Shown piece by piece: positions 28,615 to 38,900 of a stretch of 64,000 nucleotides of DNA. Each line of letters starts with the position of its first letter. The first letter of the stretch is position 1. The translations under genes and the position numbers were made by a program. This DNA comes from Thioalkalivibrio sp. ALJ16 (GTDB taxonomy: Bacteria; Pseudomonadota; Gammaproteobacteria; Ectothiorhodospirales; Ectothiorhodospiraceae), in contig NZ_KB898042.1 of assembly GCF_000377345.1 (NCBI RefSeq), positions 62,001 through 126,000 of the forward strand. The letters are read 5' to 3'. The notes under the pieces are model-generated. The model saw only the letters and a list, made by a program, of their open reading frames with translations, did not search any database and was not told the origin of the DNA.

Positions 28615-28791
28615 CTAGCGAGGCCCGAGCAGGAGCCAGGCGATCAGGCCCAGCAGGGGCAGGAACAGCAGGATCAGGATCCACAGCAGTTTCACCACCG
28701 GGCCGGCCGGGCTCTGCGCGGTCTTCACGATTGCCCAGATGACGACGAGTAGCCAGATCAGGCCCAGAATGCCGGTCACTTCGATGCCCAT
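28615..28791 (-). CDS. small PLDc_N-domain membrane protein
   Basis: A 58-residue protein with two membrane helices ([15 protein letters not shown] and [22 protein letters not shown]) and the short loop between them. This matches the PLDc_N (phospholipase-D nuclease N-terminal) domain that occurs alone or at the N-terminus of cardiolipin synthases. No catalytic domain is attached. AAGGAG lies seven bases before the ATG. Its function alone is unknown. It is convergent with the MinD-like gene. Confidence 0.75.
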   Translation of the reverse strand: MGIEVTGILGLIWLLVVIWAIVKTAQSPAGPVVKLLWILILLFLPLLGLIAWLLLGPR

Positions 28792-28978
28792 GCGAGGCTC
28801 CTTGCAGGTTGTGATGCGGCCGGGACGGTGCCGGCGGGTGGCCCGCTCCGCGGTCCGGTGGTGCGATGCGACATTTCGTAACACGCTTGTGCTGCGGGCG
28901 CCAGCGCGGGTCGCGGCAAAATGTGCCTGCGGCCACAAACCGATACCCTGCGGCGCAAACTGGAACGAGGGGAAACCG

Positions 28979-29437
28979 ATGAAGATCTGGGTGGATGCCG
29001 ATGCCTGTCCCGGCGTGATCAAGGAGATCCTGTTTCGCGCCGCGAAGCGCACCGGGACGCCGATGACCCTCGTCGCCAATCAGCCCATGCGTACGCCGCC
29101 GTCCAAGCTGATTGACTCGATTCAGGTCGGTGCCGGGTTCGACGTCGCCGACAACGAGATTGTCCGGCGTCTCGCGGCGGGCGACCTGGTCATAACGGCC
29201 GATATCCCGTTGGCCGCGGAGGTGATCGAGAAGGGCGGCCAGGCGCTCAATCCGCGCGGCGAGCTCTATACCCGCGACAACATCCGCGAGCGCCTCAGCA
29301 TTCGCGATTTCATGGATACGCTGCGCGGCAGCGGCGTGGACACCGGCGGTCCCGCAGCCCTGGGCCCGCGCGACCGCCAGGCCTTCGGCAATGCCCTCGA
29401 CCGCTGGCTTGCGCAACACGCACCGCGCCCGGGGTGA
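28979..29437 (+). CDS. YaiI/YqxD-family (DUF188) protein
   Basis: A 152-residue protein of the UPF0178/DUF188 family, thought to be NYN/PIN-like in fold. The N-terminal [18 protein letters not shown] block, the [23 protein letters not shown] block and the [17 protein letters not shown] block are all characteristic. The Asp-rich N-terminus suggests metal binding. No reaction is established. GAGGGG precedes the start. Confidence 0.88.
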   Translation: MKIWVDADACPGVIKEILFRAAKRTGTPMTLVANQPMRTPPSKLIDSIQVGAGFDVADNEIVRRLAAGDLVITADIPLAAEVIEKGGQALNPRGELYTRDNIRERLSIRDFMDTLRGSGVDTGGPAALGPRDRQAFGNALDRWLAQHAPRPG

Positions 29438-29908
29438 CCGCCAGGCTCGGCAGCGACCGTGGTGCCCTGAGCTCGAAGCCTAAACGCGAAGCTGTCGGAT
29501 CAGCCGCAGGGCCTCGTGCGCGATCCCGATCCAGTCCTCTGTGCCTGCGCAGTCCGGGTGCGGGCGCGTGGATGCGCGTTCGGGCTCAGACGCCGAGGCA
29601 GTCTCGGGGCCCCGCGAGTGCGCGCCGAGGCGGCGGTCCATACGGTGACGGGTGTGCGGTACCGGATTCACGAGCGGCCCCTTTGCGCTGGCAGTGCGTG
29701 GGTGGGTCTTCCCTCGGTAACGGCGAGGCGTGGGTGGACTTGAATCGTGAGGGTGCAGCCCCGCTGCCCGTGCAGGGGGCGTGGCCCGCGGTCCGAGGTG
29801 TTCCCATGGGGCACGGAGACCGGGGTTAATCGGGCGCCCGGGGACGATTCCGGTAGGCTGTAAGGCATCGGTGGCGGCGTTCGCCATAACCACAAAAGGA
29901 GCTTTCAA
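29438..29908. other. 470-bp gap without a confident gene
   Basis: Open frames on both strands are GC-driven and show no domain or hydrophobic pattern. The only hint is a minus-strand frame ending near 29480 whose last residues (EDWIGIAHEALRLIRQLRV) look helical; its upstream part is low-complexity. GTAGGCTGTAAGGCAT near 29862 may contribute to the promoter of the lipoprotein that follows. Confidence 0.5.
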
Positions 29909-30262
29909 GTGGGTAGACGATGGAGCCTGATCGTGGCGGGTACGCTGGCCCTGCTGCTCGCCGGCTGCGGTGGCGAGCGCGTCTCCCCGGTCACGTTGGA
30001 GCAGCTGGCGGCATCCGCGCCCGCCTTCAATGGTGAATTGGTGGAGACCGAAGGCGTGGTGAACCGTTTCGAGGATCCGGAACACTACTGGCTGGAAGAC
30101 GACGCGATCAATCGTGTCGCGGTCACGCCGAAGTCGGCGGTGCGCGCGCATGTGGGCGAGAGCCTCCGGGTGGTCGGGCGCTTCTCCTACCACCCGGAGG
30201 AAGGTCGCCGCATCGAGATCGATCCCGCCGCGACCGCCGCGCTGCGCGCGTCGGCGCGCTGA
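29909..30262 (+). CDS. small lipoprotein with OB-fold (tRNA_anti-like) domain
   Basis: A 117-residue exported lipoprotein: signal peptide with lipobox LALLLAGCGG, then a compact beta-rich domain (NGELVETEGVVNRFEDPEHYWLED, GESLRVVGRFSYHPEEGRRIEID) whose G.LV...G.V......L......V....G..V.V.G pattern fits periplasmic OB-fold proteins. No ligand is known. AAAGGAGC precedes the start. The Rieske ferredoxin gene follows 42 bases later. Confidence 0.65.
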   Translation: MGRRWSLIVAGTLALLLAGCGGERVSPVTLEQLAASAPAFNGELVETEGVVNRFEDPEHYWLEDDAINRVAVTPKSAVRAHVGESLRVVGRFSYHPEEGRRIEIDPAATAALRASAR

Positions 30263-30304
30263 CCGATACGCTGTCATACAAGAACGGAAGGTCTGGATAA
30301 TCGC

Positions 30305-30628
30305 ATGACGGAATGGATTGACGTAGTCCCCGTAGGGGATATCGAGGACGGTGACCATCGCCTGGTGGAAGCGGCGGATACCGAGGTCGCCGTGTTCAAC
30401 CTCGGCGGTGAGTACTTCGCGGTAGAGAACCTCTGCACGCACGAGGATGTGCCCATCGCCGACGGCGAGATCGACGCTGATGACTGCATAACCTGCCCGA
30501 TACACGACGCCCAGTTCTGCCTGCGCACCGGCGCGGTGATGGCTCCGCCAGCGGAGGATCCGCTGACGCGGTTTCCGGTCCGCGTCGAGGGGACGATGAT
30601 CCAGGTCGGCGCGCAGCCGCTGGACTGA
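30305..30628 (+). CDS. Rieske-type [2Fe-2S] ferredoxin
   Basis: A 107-residue protein consisting of one Rieske domain. The cluster ligands are CTH in VENLCTHEDVP and CPIH in CITCPIHDAQF, spaced as in the ferredoxin subunits of non-haem dioxygenases and in stand-alone ferredoxins linked to Fe-S metabolism. No oxygenase genes are nearby, so the partner is unknown. Confidence 0.9.
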   Translation: MTEWIDVVPVGDIEDGDHRLVEAADTEVAVFNLGGEYFAVENLCTHEDVPIADGEIDADDCITCPIHDAQFCLRTGAVMAPPAEDPLTRFPVRVEGTMIQVGAQPLD

Positions 30629-30774
30629 GCACCGCGAGCGCCCGCGCGGGATGCCGCGTGCAGGCCGCCCCTGTACACTATCGTCCAGAAAAACGCGGCC
30701 GGGAATCAGCGTTTACTACAGCCCGCAAGGGATTGAAGCGGGCGGACAATTATCGGCAGGAGGGCCGCACAGCG

Positions 30775-32838
30775 ATGGCAGACAAGGGGCGAACCGAGGG
30801 CGGCGACACAGGACAGGACCTGGCTGTGGTCTGGTCCGGCCTGGCGGGGCTGTCGGAGGCCCAGCGCCAGCAGCTGGCCCGCGGCATCGTGCCGCGCGTC
30901 ACGGATCACCTCGACCGCTGCCTGGAATCGGTGGCGCAGCGATGGCCTGCCCGCGGTGCCGATGCGGACACCAGCGAATGGGCCAACCAGCTGCGCAGCT
31001 ACCAGTTCGTGCTGCGGCGCCAGTTCGAGGAGGCACTGGAGCGCGATTTCCTGTCCGCGACCTATCCACCCGCCTACGACTTTTCCGGCTCGGCCTACGC
31101 GGGCGATGACTCCGGGCTGCAGATACTGGACGACTACCAGTCCACGCGGCGTTCCCTGCGCCACCAGCTCGAGGGCCTGATCCGCGAGCACAATCGCTAC
31201 TCCTACTACGTGTTCGTGCAGGCCGCGCGCGAGGACGACCGCTTCGAGCACCCCGGCTGGGCCCCCTGGTCGCCCCTGAACTGGTACGAGCGCCTGATCG
31301 AGTCGGCCGAGGAACAGTTCGGCCGCACCGACATGACGCTGTCGCTGATGCGGGGCTATGTGCAGTGCCTGGGCAAGACGGCCGCGCCTGCGCTGGCCTT
31401 CGTGGTGGAGACGGTGGAGGCCTGCGGCCTGGTCCGCGAGCCGGTCTCCGAGGCCCCGGACGGCGATCTGAGCCGGGCGCCGGCGCGCCCAAGCTGGGGT
31501 GATACCCGCGCGGACAATGGCGAGCCCGAAGCGCAGACGCCGGCGGATGCTGCGAGCGCGGACCCGGCGCTGCTGGCGGGGCCCGACGGGGCCGCCGCGG
31601 GTGGTGCTGTTGCGGGTGGCGGCGGCCGTGCACGCATGCCGGCGGCCGACGCCGGGCCGGAGGCCTGGCAACGCTGGGCCGCCACAGCCGGCTGGCTGCC
31701 CGGGGATGGCGGGGTGGTACCGGCGGAGTCCGGGGCCGCCCCGGCGGGTGCGCCCAGCCTGGCCGCCGTGATCGAAGGCATCCTCGCCGGGGTGCTGGCC
31801 GAGGTCTCGCAGCAGTTGCTCTGCCACGCCGAATTTCGGGGTCTGATGCAGTCCCTGCCGCCGCTGCTGGCGCGTGCAGTCAGTCGCGATCTCGAATTTT
31901 TCCACGACCCGGCGCATCCGCTGCGCCAGTTTGCGGGGAGCCTGGTCAATACCGGCGTCCGGATCAGTCCCGGTGTGAAAATCGAGGACTCGGAGGCGGT
32001 CAAGCGCTATCTGCTGGCCATGCGTGCGGCGATCCAGCGTCTGGCAAACGAGGCCGATACGATCGACCGGGCCGGTGCCGAGGACCTGTATGCGAGCTGG
32101 GAGGCCGCGCGGGCGGCGGAAGACACGAACTGGTGGGAGGGCGCCCAGGAGCGAGCGGCCCCGATGATGCAGCAGGAGCGGGCCGCGCGGGCCCGGCGCA
32201 GCCTGACCGTCTGCGTGCTGGAAACCGGCGCCGAGCTGCCGGAACGTGCCGCCGAACAGATCGCGGATGCCTGGGAGGACCTGCTGGCGGTGGACGAGGC
32301 CGCGCAGCAGGTACTGGAATCCGAGGTGCAGGAGGTGGCGCGGGCGATCTGCAACCGGGCCACACCGCAGGAGGTCAATCCGCTGGTGCAGCGCATCGTC
32401 GGCACTGCGCGCGAGTTCGGGGCCGACGACGATCGCATCAAGGCCGTGGTTCAGCACCTGGGGCAGGCCCATCTGCAGCGCATCCGCGCCACGGGCAACG
32501 AACCGCGGTTCGATCCGCAGGCGCGCATCCAGGCGCGCCGCACCCTGCGTCTGGAGGACGACGACCGCGACCTGCTGACCGATCTGGACGACCGTTTTGT
32601 CTTCGACGCCAGCCGCATTCGCAGGGGTGACTGGTTCGAGTGTGTGGACAAGGCGAGCGGCGAGTCCTGGCGCGTGGGGCTGGTCTGGCGTGGCGAGGCG
32701 ACGCGGGGCTTCCTGTTCCTGTCGCTGGATCAGGGTCGGTGCCGGCGCCATTCCCTGCAGGGGGTGGCCCAGGAGCTGCGCGAGGGCCGCATGCGCCCCC
32801 TGCCGGTGGACAACCCGCTCGACGCGCTGCTGGGCTGA
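30775..32838 (+). CDS. DUF1631 family protein
   Basis: A 687-residue protein matching DUF1631 across its length: N-terminal helical part (LSEAQRQQLARGIVPRVTDHLDRCLES), a central variable Ala/Gly/Pro-rich linker (~residues 225-320), a conserved core (PLRQFAGSLVNTGVRIS), and a C-terminal beta module (GDWFECVDKASGESWRVGLVW) resembling the PilZ-like end seen in this family. It is cytoplasmic and of unknown function; the family is frequent in gammaproteobacteria with cyclic-di-GMP signalling. The ATG at 30775 follows AGGAGG at a longish distance. Confidence 0.8.
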   Translation: MADKGRTEGGDTGQDLAVVWSGLAGLSEAQRQQLARGIVPRVTDHLDRCLESVAQRWPARGADADTSEWANQLRSYQFVLRRQFEEALERDFLSATYPPAYDFSGSAYAGDDSGLQILDDYQSTRRSLRHQLEGLIREHNRYSYYVFVQAAREDDRFEHPGWAPWSPLNWYERLIESAEEQFGRTDMTLSLMRGYVQCLGKTAAPALAFVVETVEACGLVREPVSEAPDGDLSRAPARPSWGDTRADNGEPEAQTPADAASADPALLAGPDGAAAGGAVAGGGGRARMPAADAGPEAWQRWAATAGWLPGDGGVVPAESGAAPAGAPSLAAVIEGILAGVLAEVSQQLLCHAEFRGLMQSLPPLLARAVSRDLEFFHDPAHPLRQFAGSLVNTGVRISPGVKIEDSEAVKRYLLAMRAAIQRLANEADTIDRAGAEDLYASWEAARAAEDTNWWEGAQERAAPMMQQERAARARRSLTVCVLETGAELPERAAEQIADAWEDLLAVDEAAQQVLESEVQEVARAICNRATPQEVNPLVQRIVGTAREFGADDDRIKAVVQHLGQAHLQRIRATGNEPRFDPQARIQARRTLRLEDDDRDLLTDLDDRFVFDASRIRRGDWFECVDKASGESWRVGLVWRGEATRGFLFLSLDQGRCRRHSLQGVAQELREGRMRPLPVDNPLDALLG

Positions 32839-32911
32839 ACCTGGGCCGCATGGGGTCGAAACGGTGCGCAGTCCCCGTAGCGGGATCCGCCGCGCGCCGT
32901 GGCTGTGCGTA

Positions 32912-33673
32912 TTACCCCGCGGTGCGAGTTCCCCGGGCTGTCAGGCCTCGCTGCCGGCGTACGTGCAGATGGGTGGCGCCGATAACCGCCGCGGGCACCA
33001 GCAGGAGATTGAGCAGCGGCACCATCGCCAGCAGCGTGGTGCCGGCGCCAAAGGCGAGGGTCTCCAGCCGTCGGCCGCGCAGGGTCTGACGCACCGCTGC
33101 AAAACCCAGCCCGTCGTTGGCCAGCGGCGGTTCCTGGAACTCCACTGACAGCACCCAGCTCCCGAAGACGAACCAGGCGATCCCGGAGATCAGGTTGAGC
33201 CCGGGTATGATCGTGATCAGCAGCACCGGGATGAACAGCAGCGCGTAGTAGCCGGTCTTGCGCAGCGCGGTAATGCTGGCGTGGCCCGTCTCGGCGAAGA
33301 AGGATCGCGCCGGCCGCGGCGGCGGGTACCCGAGGTTACAGGCGGTGCGGTAGGCCAGAGGCCCGGAAAACGGGCTGGCGATGATCGCCGCCAGCGCGAC
33401 CGCGGACACGGCGAAGGCCACCAGCAGGGCCAGCGCGAACAGGGGCCACAGCAACCAGGCCAGCCAGTCCCATCCGCTCGGGAGCCAGGCGGTCAGCAGC
33501 GCCTCGAAGCCGAACGCCGCCGCCGTGGCGAGGCCGATCACCACGGCGATGTTGATCAGCAGCGGGATCATGACCAGCCCGCGCAGGGCCGGATCGAACA
33601 CCCGCGAAAGGCCGCGAAACGGCGCGAGAAACGCGAACAGGGGTGTTGCAACCCCGCGCGCAGGCTGCGCCAC
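32912..33673 (-). CDS. cysZ: CysZ-like (EI24 family) membrane protein
   Basis: A 253-residue integral membrane protein with about four to six hydrophobic helices (MIPLLINIAVVIGLATAAAFG, LFALALLVAFAVSAVALAAII, YALLFIPVLLITIIPGLNLI). The SPFSGPLAYR segment and the ISGIAWFVFGSWVLSVEF block are typical of CysZ, a sulfate transporter in enterobacteria. Its start is a GTG. It lies next to DUF3185 on the same strand. Sulfate transport is inferred from family only. Confidence 0.8.
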   Translation of the reverse strand: MAQPARGVATPLFAFLAPFRGLSRVFDPALRGLVMIPLLINIAVVIGLATAAAFGFEALLTAWLPSGWDWLAWLLWPLFALALLVAFAVSAVALAAIIASPFSGPLAYRTACNLGYPPPRPARSFFAETGHASITALRKTGYYALLFIPVLLITIIPGLNLISGIAWFVFGSWVLSVEFQEPPLANDGLGFAAVRQTLRGRRLETLAFGAGTTLLAMVPLLNLLLVPAAVIGATHLHVRRQRGLTARGTRTAG

Positions 33674-33681
33674 CGTCTGCC

Positions 33682-33891
33682 TCAGCGGCGGGCCCCGAAC
33701 AGGGTCAGCACCAGGCCGACGGCCGCCATCACGCCCCCGCCAATCAGATACCAGCGTGTCTCGTCCGTGTAGCTACCCAGGAATTCGCGGTGCAGCTCCT
33801 CGCCCAGGCTTTCGGTGGCGTCATAGCCCATCAACAGCAGGATGATCCCGCCGACCAGCAGGGCAATCCCGAGAATTCGCGTCCAGTGCAT
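33682..33891 (-). CDS. DUF3185 small membrane protein
   Basis: A 69-residue protein with two membrane helices (ILGIALLVGGIILLLMGYDA and LIGGGVMAAVGLVLTLFG) separated by a short hydrophilic loop, matching DUF3185. AAAGGG precedes the ATG. It begins the transcription unit that continues into the cysZ-like gene eight bases later. The function is unknown. Confidence 0.75.
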   Translation of the reverse strand: MHWTRILGIALLVGGIILLLMGYDATESLGEELHREFLGSYTDETRWYLIGGGVMAAVGLVLTLFGARR

Positions 33892-33957
33892 GTTGTGTCC
33901 CTTTGTCGTGGTGTTCCCTTCCGAATGTAACACCGGTCACCGGCACGGAGGCGCCGC

Positions 33958-33987
33958 GGGGGCTTCGCGGCCGAGGCCGCTCCCACA
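33958..33987. repeat. single REP element, class A
   Basis: GGGGCTTCGCGGCCGAGGCCGC then TCCCAC: a GCGGCC/GGCCGC stem with the GGGGCTTCG head and GGGAG foot shared with the REPs at 35790, 42930, 43516 and 45891. It lies between two genes on the minus strand. Confidence 0.8.
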
Positions 33988-34011
33988 AGGGTCTTTCCCC
34001 ATAGGGGCGGG

Positions 34012-35307
34012 TCAGTCCGTGAAGCCGGGCTCCAGGCCGATGCCAATCCGGGCGAGTCGGGCCGCACCGCGGGCGGCGTCGTCGTGCTCGGCCCGGGTCA
34101 CCGGCAGCCCCAGAATCCGGCGGCGGATGCGCGTCCACACGAGGTTCCGGGCGCCGCCACCGAGGGAGACCACGCGTTCCGCAGGCGGGGTACCCAGCTC
34201 GGTCAGGCGCTGGTAGCCGTCGCGCTCGATGCGGGCAATCCCCTCGAGCAGGCCCTGAAGAAAGCGCGTGTCGTCCTCGGGGCGGGGGGTCATGCGCGGC
34301 TTCAGTTCAGGGTCGTTGACCGGGAAGCGCTCGCCGGGGCGGGGCAGGGGCAGGTAGTCCAGCCCGCTGTCGGTTTCCGGGTCGATCGCAGCGCTCAGGC
34401 GCTCCAGGGCGGCATCGTCGAAATACTGGCGCAGCACGGTACCCCCGCTGTTGGAGGCCCCGCCGACCAGCCAGCGCCCCAGCAGACGATGACTGTAGAT
34501 ACCCAGTTTCGGGGCGTAGACCGGTTCCGGCGCGAGCTGCTTGATCACCAGGGTCGAACCCAGGCTGGTGACGCCGGTGCGGTCGTCGTCCACGCCCGTG
34601 GCCAGAAACCCCGCGATGCTGTCCGTCGTGCCCGCCACCACCCGGCAGGCCGGGTTCAGGTGCAGTGATTCCGCCATGGCGGGATCGAGTGGGCCGAGCA
34701 CGGTTCCAGCAGGCACGACCGTCGGCAGCAGGGCCGCATCCGTGCCCAGGATGTCCTGCAGCCAGTCCGGCCAGCCACCCCACAGCGCGTCGTAGCCCAG
34801 TTTCAGGGCGTTGTTTTCGTCCATGCGGTCATAGCGCCCGCGCAGGCGGCCGGCGATCCAGTCCGCCTGGTGCAGCACATGGCGCACCCCGGAAAGGCCC
34901 TCGTGGCGGCGCAGCCAGAGCAGCTTGGCGGCCGAGGAGCTGGGGCTGTGCACGGCCGATTCGGTGGGGGCAACCCCGGCCAGCACCGACTGCATGTCGG
35001 TGGCGCGGGCATCGTTGTACATCAGAGCCGGGTGGGTTGGCCGGCCCTCGTGGTCCACGCGCAGCAGCGTGGCGGAGGTGCCGTCCACCGCGATCGCCGC
35101 CGGTGCCCCGCGCAGCAGGCCGGCGGCCTCGCGCAGCAGTTCGCGCACATGGCTCCACCACTGCATCGGGTCCTGTTCCGCGTGGCTGTCGTCCGCGCCG
35201 CTGGATTCCGGCAGCCCGCGCCGGGCCGTGTGGACATGGCGCCCGTCCGGGTCCAGCAGGGCCAGGCGGATGCCGGAAGTGCCCAGGTCGAGGCCGAGTG
35301 CGTGCAT
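34012..35307 (-). CDS. FGGY-family carbohydrate kinase (D-ribulose/xylulose kinase-like)
   Basis: A 431-residue sugar kinase of the FGGY/hexokinase superfamily. The N-terminal phosphate-1 loop is GLDLGTSGIRLALLD, the AIAVDGTSATLL block holds the catalytic Asp region, the phosphate-2 loop is VAGTTDSIAGFLATG and the adenosine motif VVSLGGGARNLVW. It is shorter than xylulose or glycerol kinases (~490-500), resembling the cyanobacterial/plant D-ribulose kinase type. The substrate cannot be fixed. queF lies ten bases upstream on the same strand. Confidence 0.8.
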   Translation of the reverse strand: MHALGLDLGTSGIRLALLDPDGRHVHTARRGLPESSGADDSHAEQDPMQWWSHVRELLREAAGLLRGAPAAIAVDGTSATLLRVDHEGRPTHPALMYNDARATDMQSVLAGVAPTESAVHSPSSSAAKLLWLRRHEGLSGVRHVLHQADWIAGRLRGRYDRMDENNALKLGYDALWGGWPDWLQDILGTDAALLPTVVPAGTVLGPLDPAMAESLHLNPACRVVAGTTDSIAGFLATGVDDDRTGVTSLGSTLVIKQLAPEPVYAPKLGIYSHRLLGRWLVGGASNSGGTVLRQYFDDAALERLSAAIDPETDSGLDYLPLPRPGERFPVNDPELKPRMTPRPEDDTRFLQGLLEGIARIERDGYQRLTELGTPPAERVVSLGGGARNLVWTRIRRRILGLPVTRAEHDDAARGAARLARIGIGLEPGFTD

Positions 35308-35317
35308 CGCGTCGGCG

Positions 35318-35740
35318 TCAGCGGTTCATGTCCAGCGGGCTGCGGGCCGGGGCGGGCAGCTGAACCGGAGCCGGAGGGTTCCAGCCCGGCTTGCGGTGTT
35401 CCGCCACCACGGTCGTGTAGATCCCTCCGCGCACGTTGAAATACGCGGTCAGACGCATGTAGCGCGGATCGGTCGCGGCCACCAGGTCGGCCAGGATGCG
35501 GTTGGTGATCGCCTCGTGGAAGGCGCCTTCCTCGCGGAACGACCACATGTAGGACTTCAGCGATTTCAGTTCCACACATTTCTGGTCGGCCACGTACTGC
35601 AGGTGCAGCTCGGCGAAGTCCGGCTGGCCGGTGGCGGGACACAGGCAGGTGAACTCCGGAATGCGCATGTAAATCGCGAAGTCGTTTTCCGGTGCCGGGT
35701 TGTCGAAGGTATCCAGGGTCTTGCTCGGCTGGCTGGGCAT
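35318..35740 (-). CDS. queF: NADPH-dependent 7-cyano-7-deazaguanine reductase
   Basis: A 140-residue T-fold enzyme that reduces preQ0 to preQ1 in queuosine synthesis. It is the short, single-domain QueF: catalytic Cys in [15 protein letters not shown], the [20 protein letters not shown] block with the substrate-binding Glu and the NADPH-associated motif. It precedes the sugar kinase gene on the minus strand and is separated from smc by a REP pair. Confidence 0.95.
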   Translation of the reverse strand: MPSQPSKTLDTFDNPAPENDFAIYMRIPEFTCLCPATGQPDFAELHLQYVADQKCVELKSLKSYMWSFREEGAFHEAITNRILADLVAATDPRYMRLTAYFNVRGGIYTTVVAEHRKPGWNPPAPVQLPAPARSPLDMNR

Positions 35741-35789
35741 CTACGTCTCTCGTTATGGAATGAAAGGTCCCGCGCCTGACTGTGCCACC

Positions 35790-35869
35790 GTGGGAGCCTG
35801 CTTGCAGGCGAAGCCCCTGCCCACGCCGGATTTTGGCAGGGGCTTCGCCTGCAAGCAGGCTCCTACGGG
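35790..35869. repeat. inverted pair of class A REPs
   Basis: GTGGGAGCCTGCTTGCAGGCG (35790 on) ending in AAGCCCCTGCC, and the inverted copy GGCAGGGGCTTCGCCTGCA ending near 35869. The two units face each other around a 12-base centre, a BIME-like arrangement between queF and smc, which diverge. Confidence 0.85.
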
Positions 35870-35962
35870 GGCAGGTGTCAGGTGTTTGGGGGCAGGTCAC
35901 GGTCGGGTTGTAAGCGTGTACCATTCTAACCCCGAGATTCCTGACCGCGGATAGCGCCGAAC

Positions 35963-38900
35963 GTGCGACTCGCCCGAATCAAGCTGGCCGGCTTCAAGTC
36001 ATTCGTGGACCCGACCACCCTCGTCCTGCCCGGCAACCGGGTTGGCGTGGTCGGGCCGAACGGCTGTGGCAAGTCCAACACCATCGACGCGGTGCGCTGG
36101 GTGATGGGCGAATCCTCGGCCAAGCATCTGCGCGGCGACTCCAGCGAGGACGTGATCTTCAACGGCTCCTCCAGCCGCAAGCCGGTGGGGCAGGCCTCCA
36201 TCGAGCTCGTCTTCGACAACTCCGACGGCCGTCTGGGCGGCGAGTACAGCGGCTATGGCGAGATCGCCGTCAAACGCGCGCTGACCCGCGACGGCCAGTC
36301 CAAGTACTTCCTCAACGGCCAGCGCGCGCGCAAGCGCGACGTGGTGGACCTGTTCCTCGGTACCGGCCTGGGACCGCGCAGCTACGCCATCATCGAGCAG
36401 GGCATGATCGCGCGGCTGATCGAGGCGCGCCCGGAAGAGCTTCGCGTGTACCTGGAGGAGGCGGCCGGCATCTCCAAGTACAAGGAGCGCCGGCGCGAGA
36501 CCGAGAACCGCGTGCGCCACACCCGCGAGAACCTGGAGCGCCTGGACGACGTGCGCGACGAGGTGGCCAAGCAGGCCGAGCGCCTGAATCGCCAGGCCGC
36601 CACTGCCGAGCGCTACCAGGCCCTGGCCGCCGAGCGGCGGCAAAAGCGCGCCGAGGCCATCCTCCTGCGCCTGCAGGCGCAGGAACGCGAGATGGAGGCC
36701 AGCCGCACCCGCCTGAACGATGCCGAGACAGCCTTGGCCCAGGCCCAGGCCGAGGCACAGAAGGCGCAGACCGGCACCGAGCAGGCGCGCCAGGAGCGCC
36801 TTGAGCTCGAGGCGGCCACCACCCAGGCGCAGAGTGCCTACTACGATCGCGCCGCCGAGGTCTCGCGGCTGGAGCAGTCCATTCGCCATGCCGAGGACGA
36901 ACTGGCGCGCGAACAGGCCGAGCTGCGCCAGCTGGACAGCCGCATCGAGGCCGCCGCCGACGAGCATCAGGCGGTGCAGGCGCGCATCGCTCAGGCCGAG
37001 CAGGAGAGCGCGCAGCGCCAGGAGGCTACCGCCAGCGCCGAGGCCGAACGCGAGCGCCTGGAGGCGGGCGCGGAACAGGGCGAGACCGAATACCAGGCCG
37101 CGCGCGAGGCCCTCACCGAGTGGGAACGCTCGCTGGCGGAACCGCGCCAGAATGCGCAGCTCGCGCGCTCGCGAATGGACAACGCCGAGCACCTGCTCAA
37201 GCGCGTCGCCCAGCGCCGCGAGCGCCTCGAGTCCGAGCGCGCGGCCCTGCCGCAGACCCACCCGGGCACTGAGGCCGATCGCCTGGATACGGAACTGGGC
37301 GGCCTGCGCGAGCGGCTGCAGGTTCTGCAGGGCGATCGCGAACAGCAGCAGAGTGCGCTGACCGAACTGGAACAGGCCCAGCGCGAGGAGCAGGAACGCC
37401 TGCATGCCACCGAACGCGAGGCGCGCGAGGTCGCCGGGCGTCTGGCGGGGCTGGAGCACTTCGCCGGCGAGGACGACCCGCAGGAGACCCGCGCCCGACG
37501 CGACGCCTGGGCGCGTGAACACGGGCTGGACCTGTCGCGGCCGCTGGTGCGGCAGCTGGAGGTCGCCGAGGGCTGGGATACCGCCGTGGAGATGGTCCTG
37601 GGGGCCTGGCTGGAGGCCGCCGTGACCGCCACCCCGGAAGCCGCGCCGGATCTGCCCGACGCCATGCTGCGCCTGGTCGGTACCGACGTGCCGCAGGGCG
37701 CGCAGGCGCCGGCCGGCAGCCTGGCCGCCCGCGTGCAGGGCTCGGCGGTGGTCACCGCCTGGCTGGCTGCAGTGCAGTGCGCGGACGATCTCTCAGCCGC
37801 CCGCGCCCGAGTGGCGACGCTGGCTCCGGGCGAGAGCGTGATCACCCCGGACGGCACCTGGCTGGGGCCGGGCTGGCTGGCCCACCGCACGCTGGAGGGC
37901 GGGGCCAGCGGGGCGGTCGCGCGGGTGCGGCTGGCGCGCGAGCTGCAGGAGCGTCAGGAGGCACTCGCGACCGATGTGAACCGCCTGCAGGCCGCGCTGG
38001 AAGAGCGCAACGAGACCATCACAACCACCCGCGCCCGGCGCGAGGCGCTGGACGGGCAGATCCGCGAGCAGCAGGGCCAGATCGACGACCGCGAGCGCCG
38101 CGTGCAGCGTCTGCGCGACCAGGCCCGGCAGCTCGAGCAGCAGCAGGAACGCATCGACCGCGAGGCCGGCGAGCTGGACGAGGAGGCCGCGCGTGCCCGC
38201 GAGCAGTTCGCGACCGCGGAGGCCGAGCGCAACGAGGCGCTGGCGCGCATCGAGACCCTGGAGGCCGACCGCGCCGCGCTGGAGGCACGCCTAGAGGCCG
38301 CCCGCGCCGCGCAGTCCGAGGCCCGGGATGCGCTGCGCGCGGCGCGCGACGCGGCGAACCAGGCGCGGATGGCCGAGCAGGAGGCGCGCCACCGCCTGGA
38401 GCACGAACACCACGAGCGCGACCGCCTGGAACGCCAGCGCGAGGACGACGCCCAGCGCCGCGAGCGCCTCGCACAGGGGCTGCACGAGCGCCAGGGCCCG
38501 CTGGAGCAGTGGCGCGCCGATCTGCAGACCGCCGCGGAACAACGCCAGGAGGCCGAGGCACGCCTGACCCGGGCGCGCGCCGACCTGGAGGCCTGCGATG
38601 CGCGGCTGCGCGAACTGGCCGGTGCCAGCACCGAGCTGGGCAATCGTGTGGAGGCGCAGCGCTCGACCTGCGAGGAGCTGCGCCTGGACCTGCGCGAACG
38701 CTCGGTGCAGATCGAACAACTGAAGACCCAGCTCCAGGAATCCGGCTTCGACGCCGAGGCCCTTGCGCCCGAGCTACCGGAGGACGCCACCGTCCCGGCC
38801 TGGGAGCAGGCGATCGGCGAACTGGACCGCAAGATCGAAAAGCTGGGGCCGATCAACCTCGCGGCCATCGACGAGGCGCGCAGCCTGGAGGAACGCTCGC

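Noticed and set aside
29480-29830. small minus-strand gene ending in EDWIGIAHEALRLIRQLRV
   Set aside because: Only the last ~20 residues look protein-like; the rest is low-complexity and there is no ribosome-binding site, so it is noted only in the gap entry.
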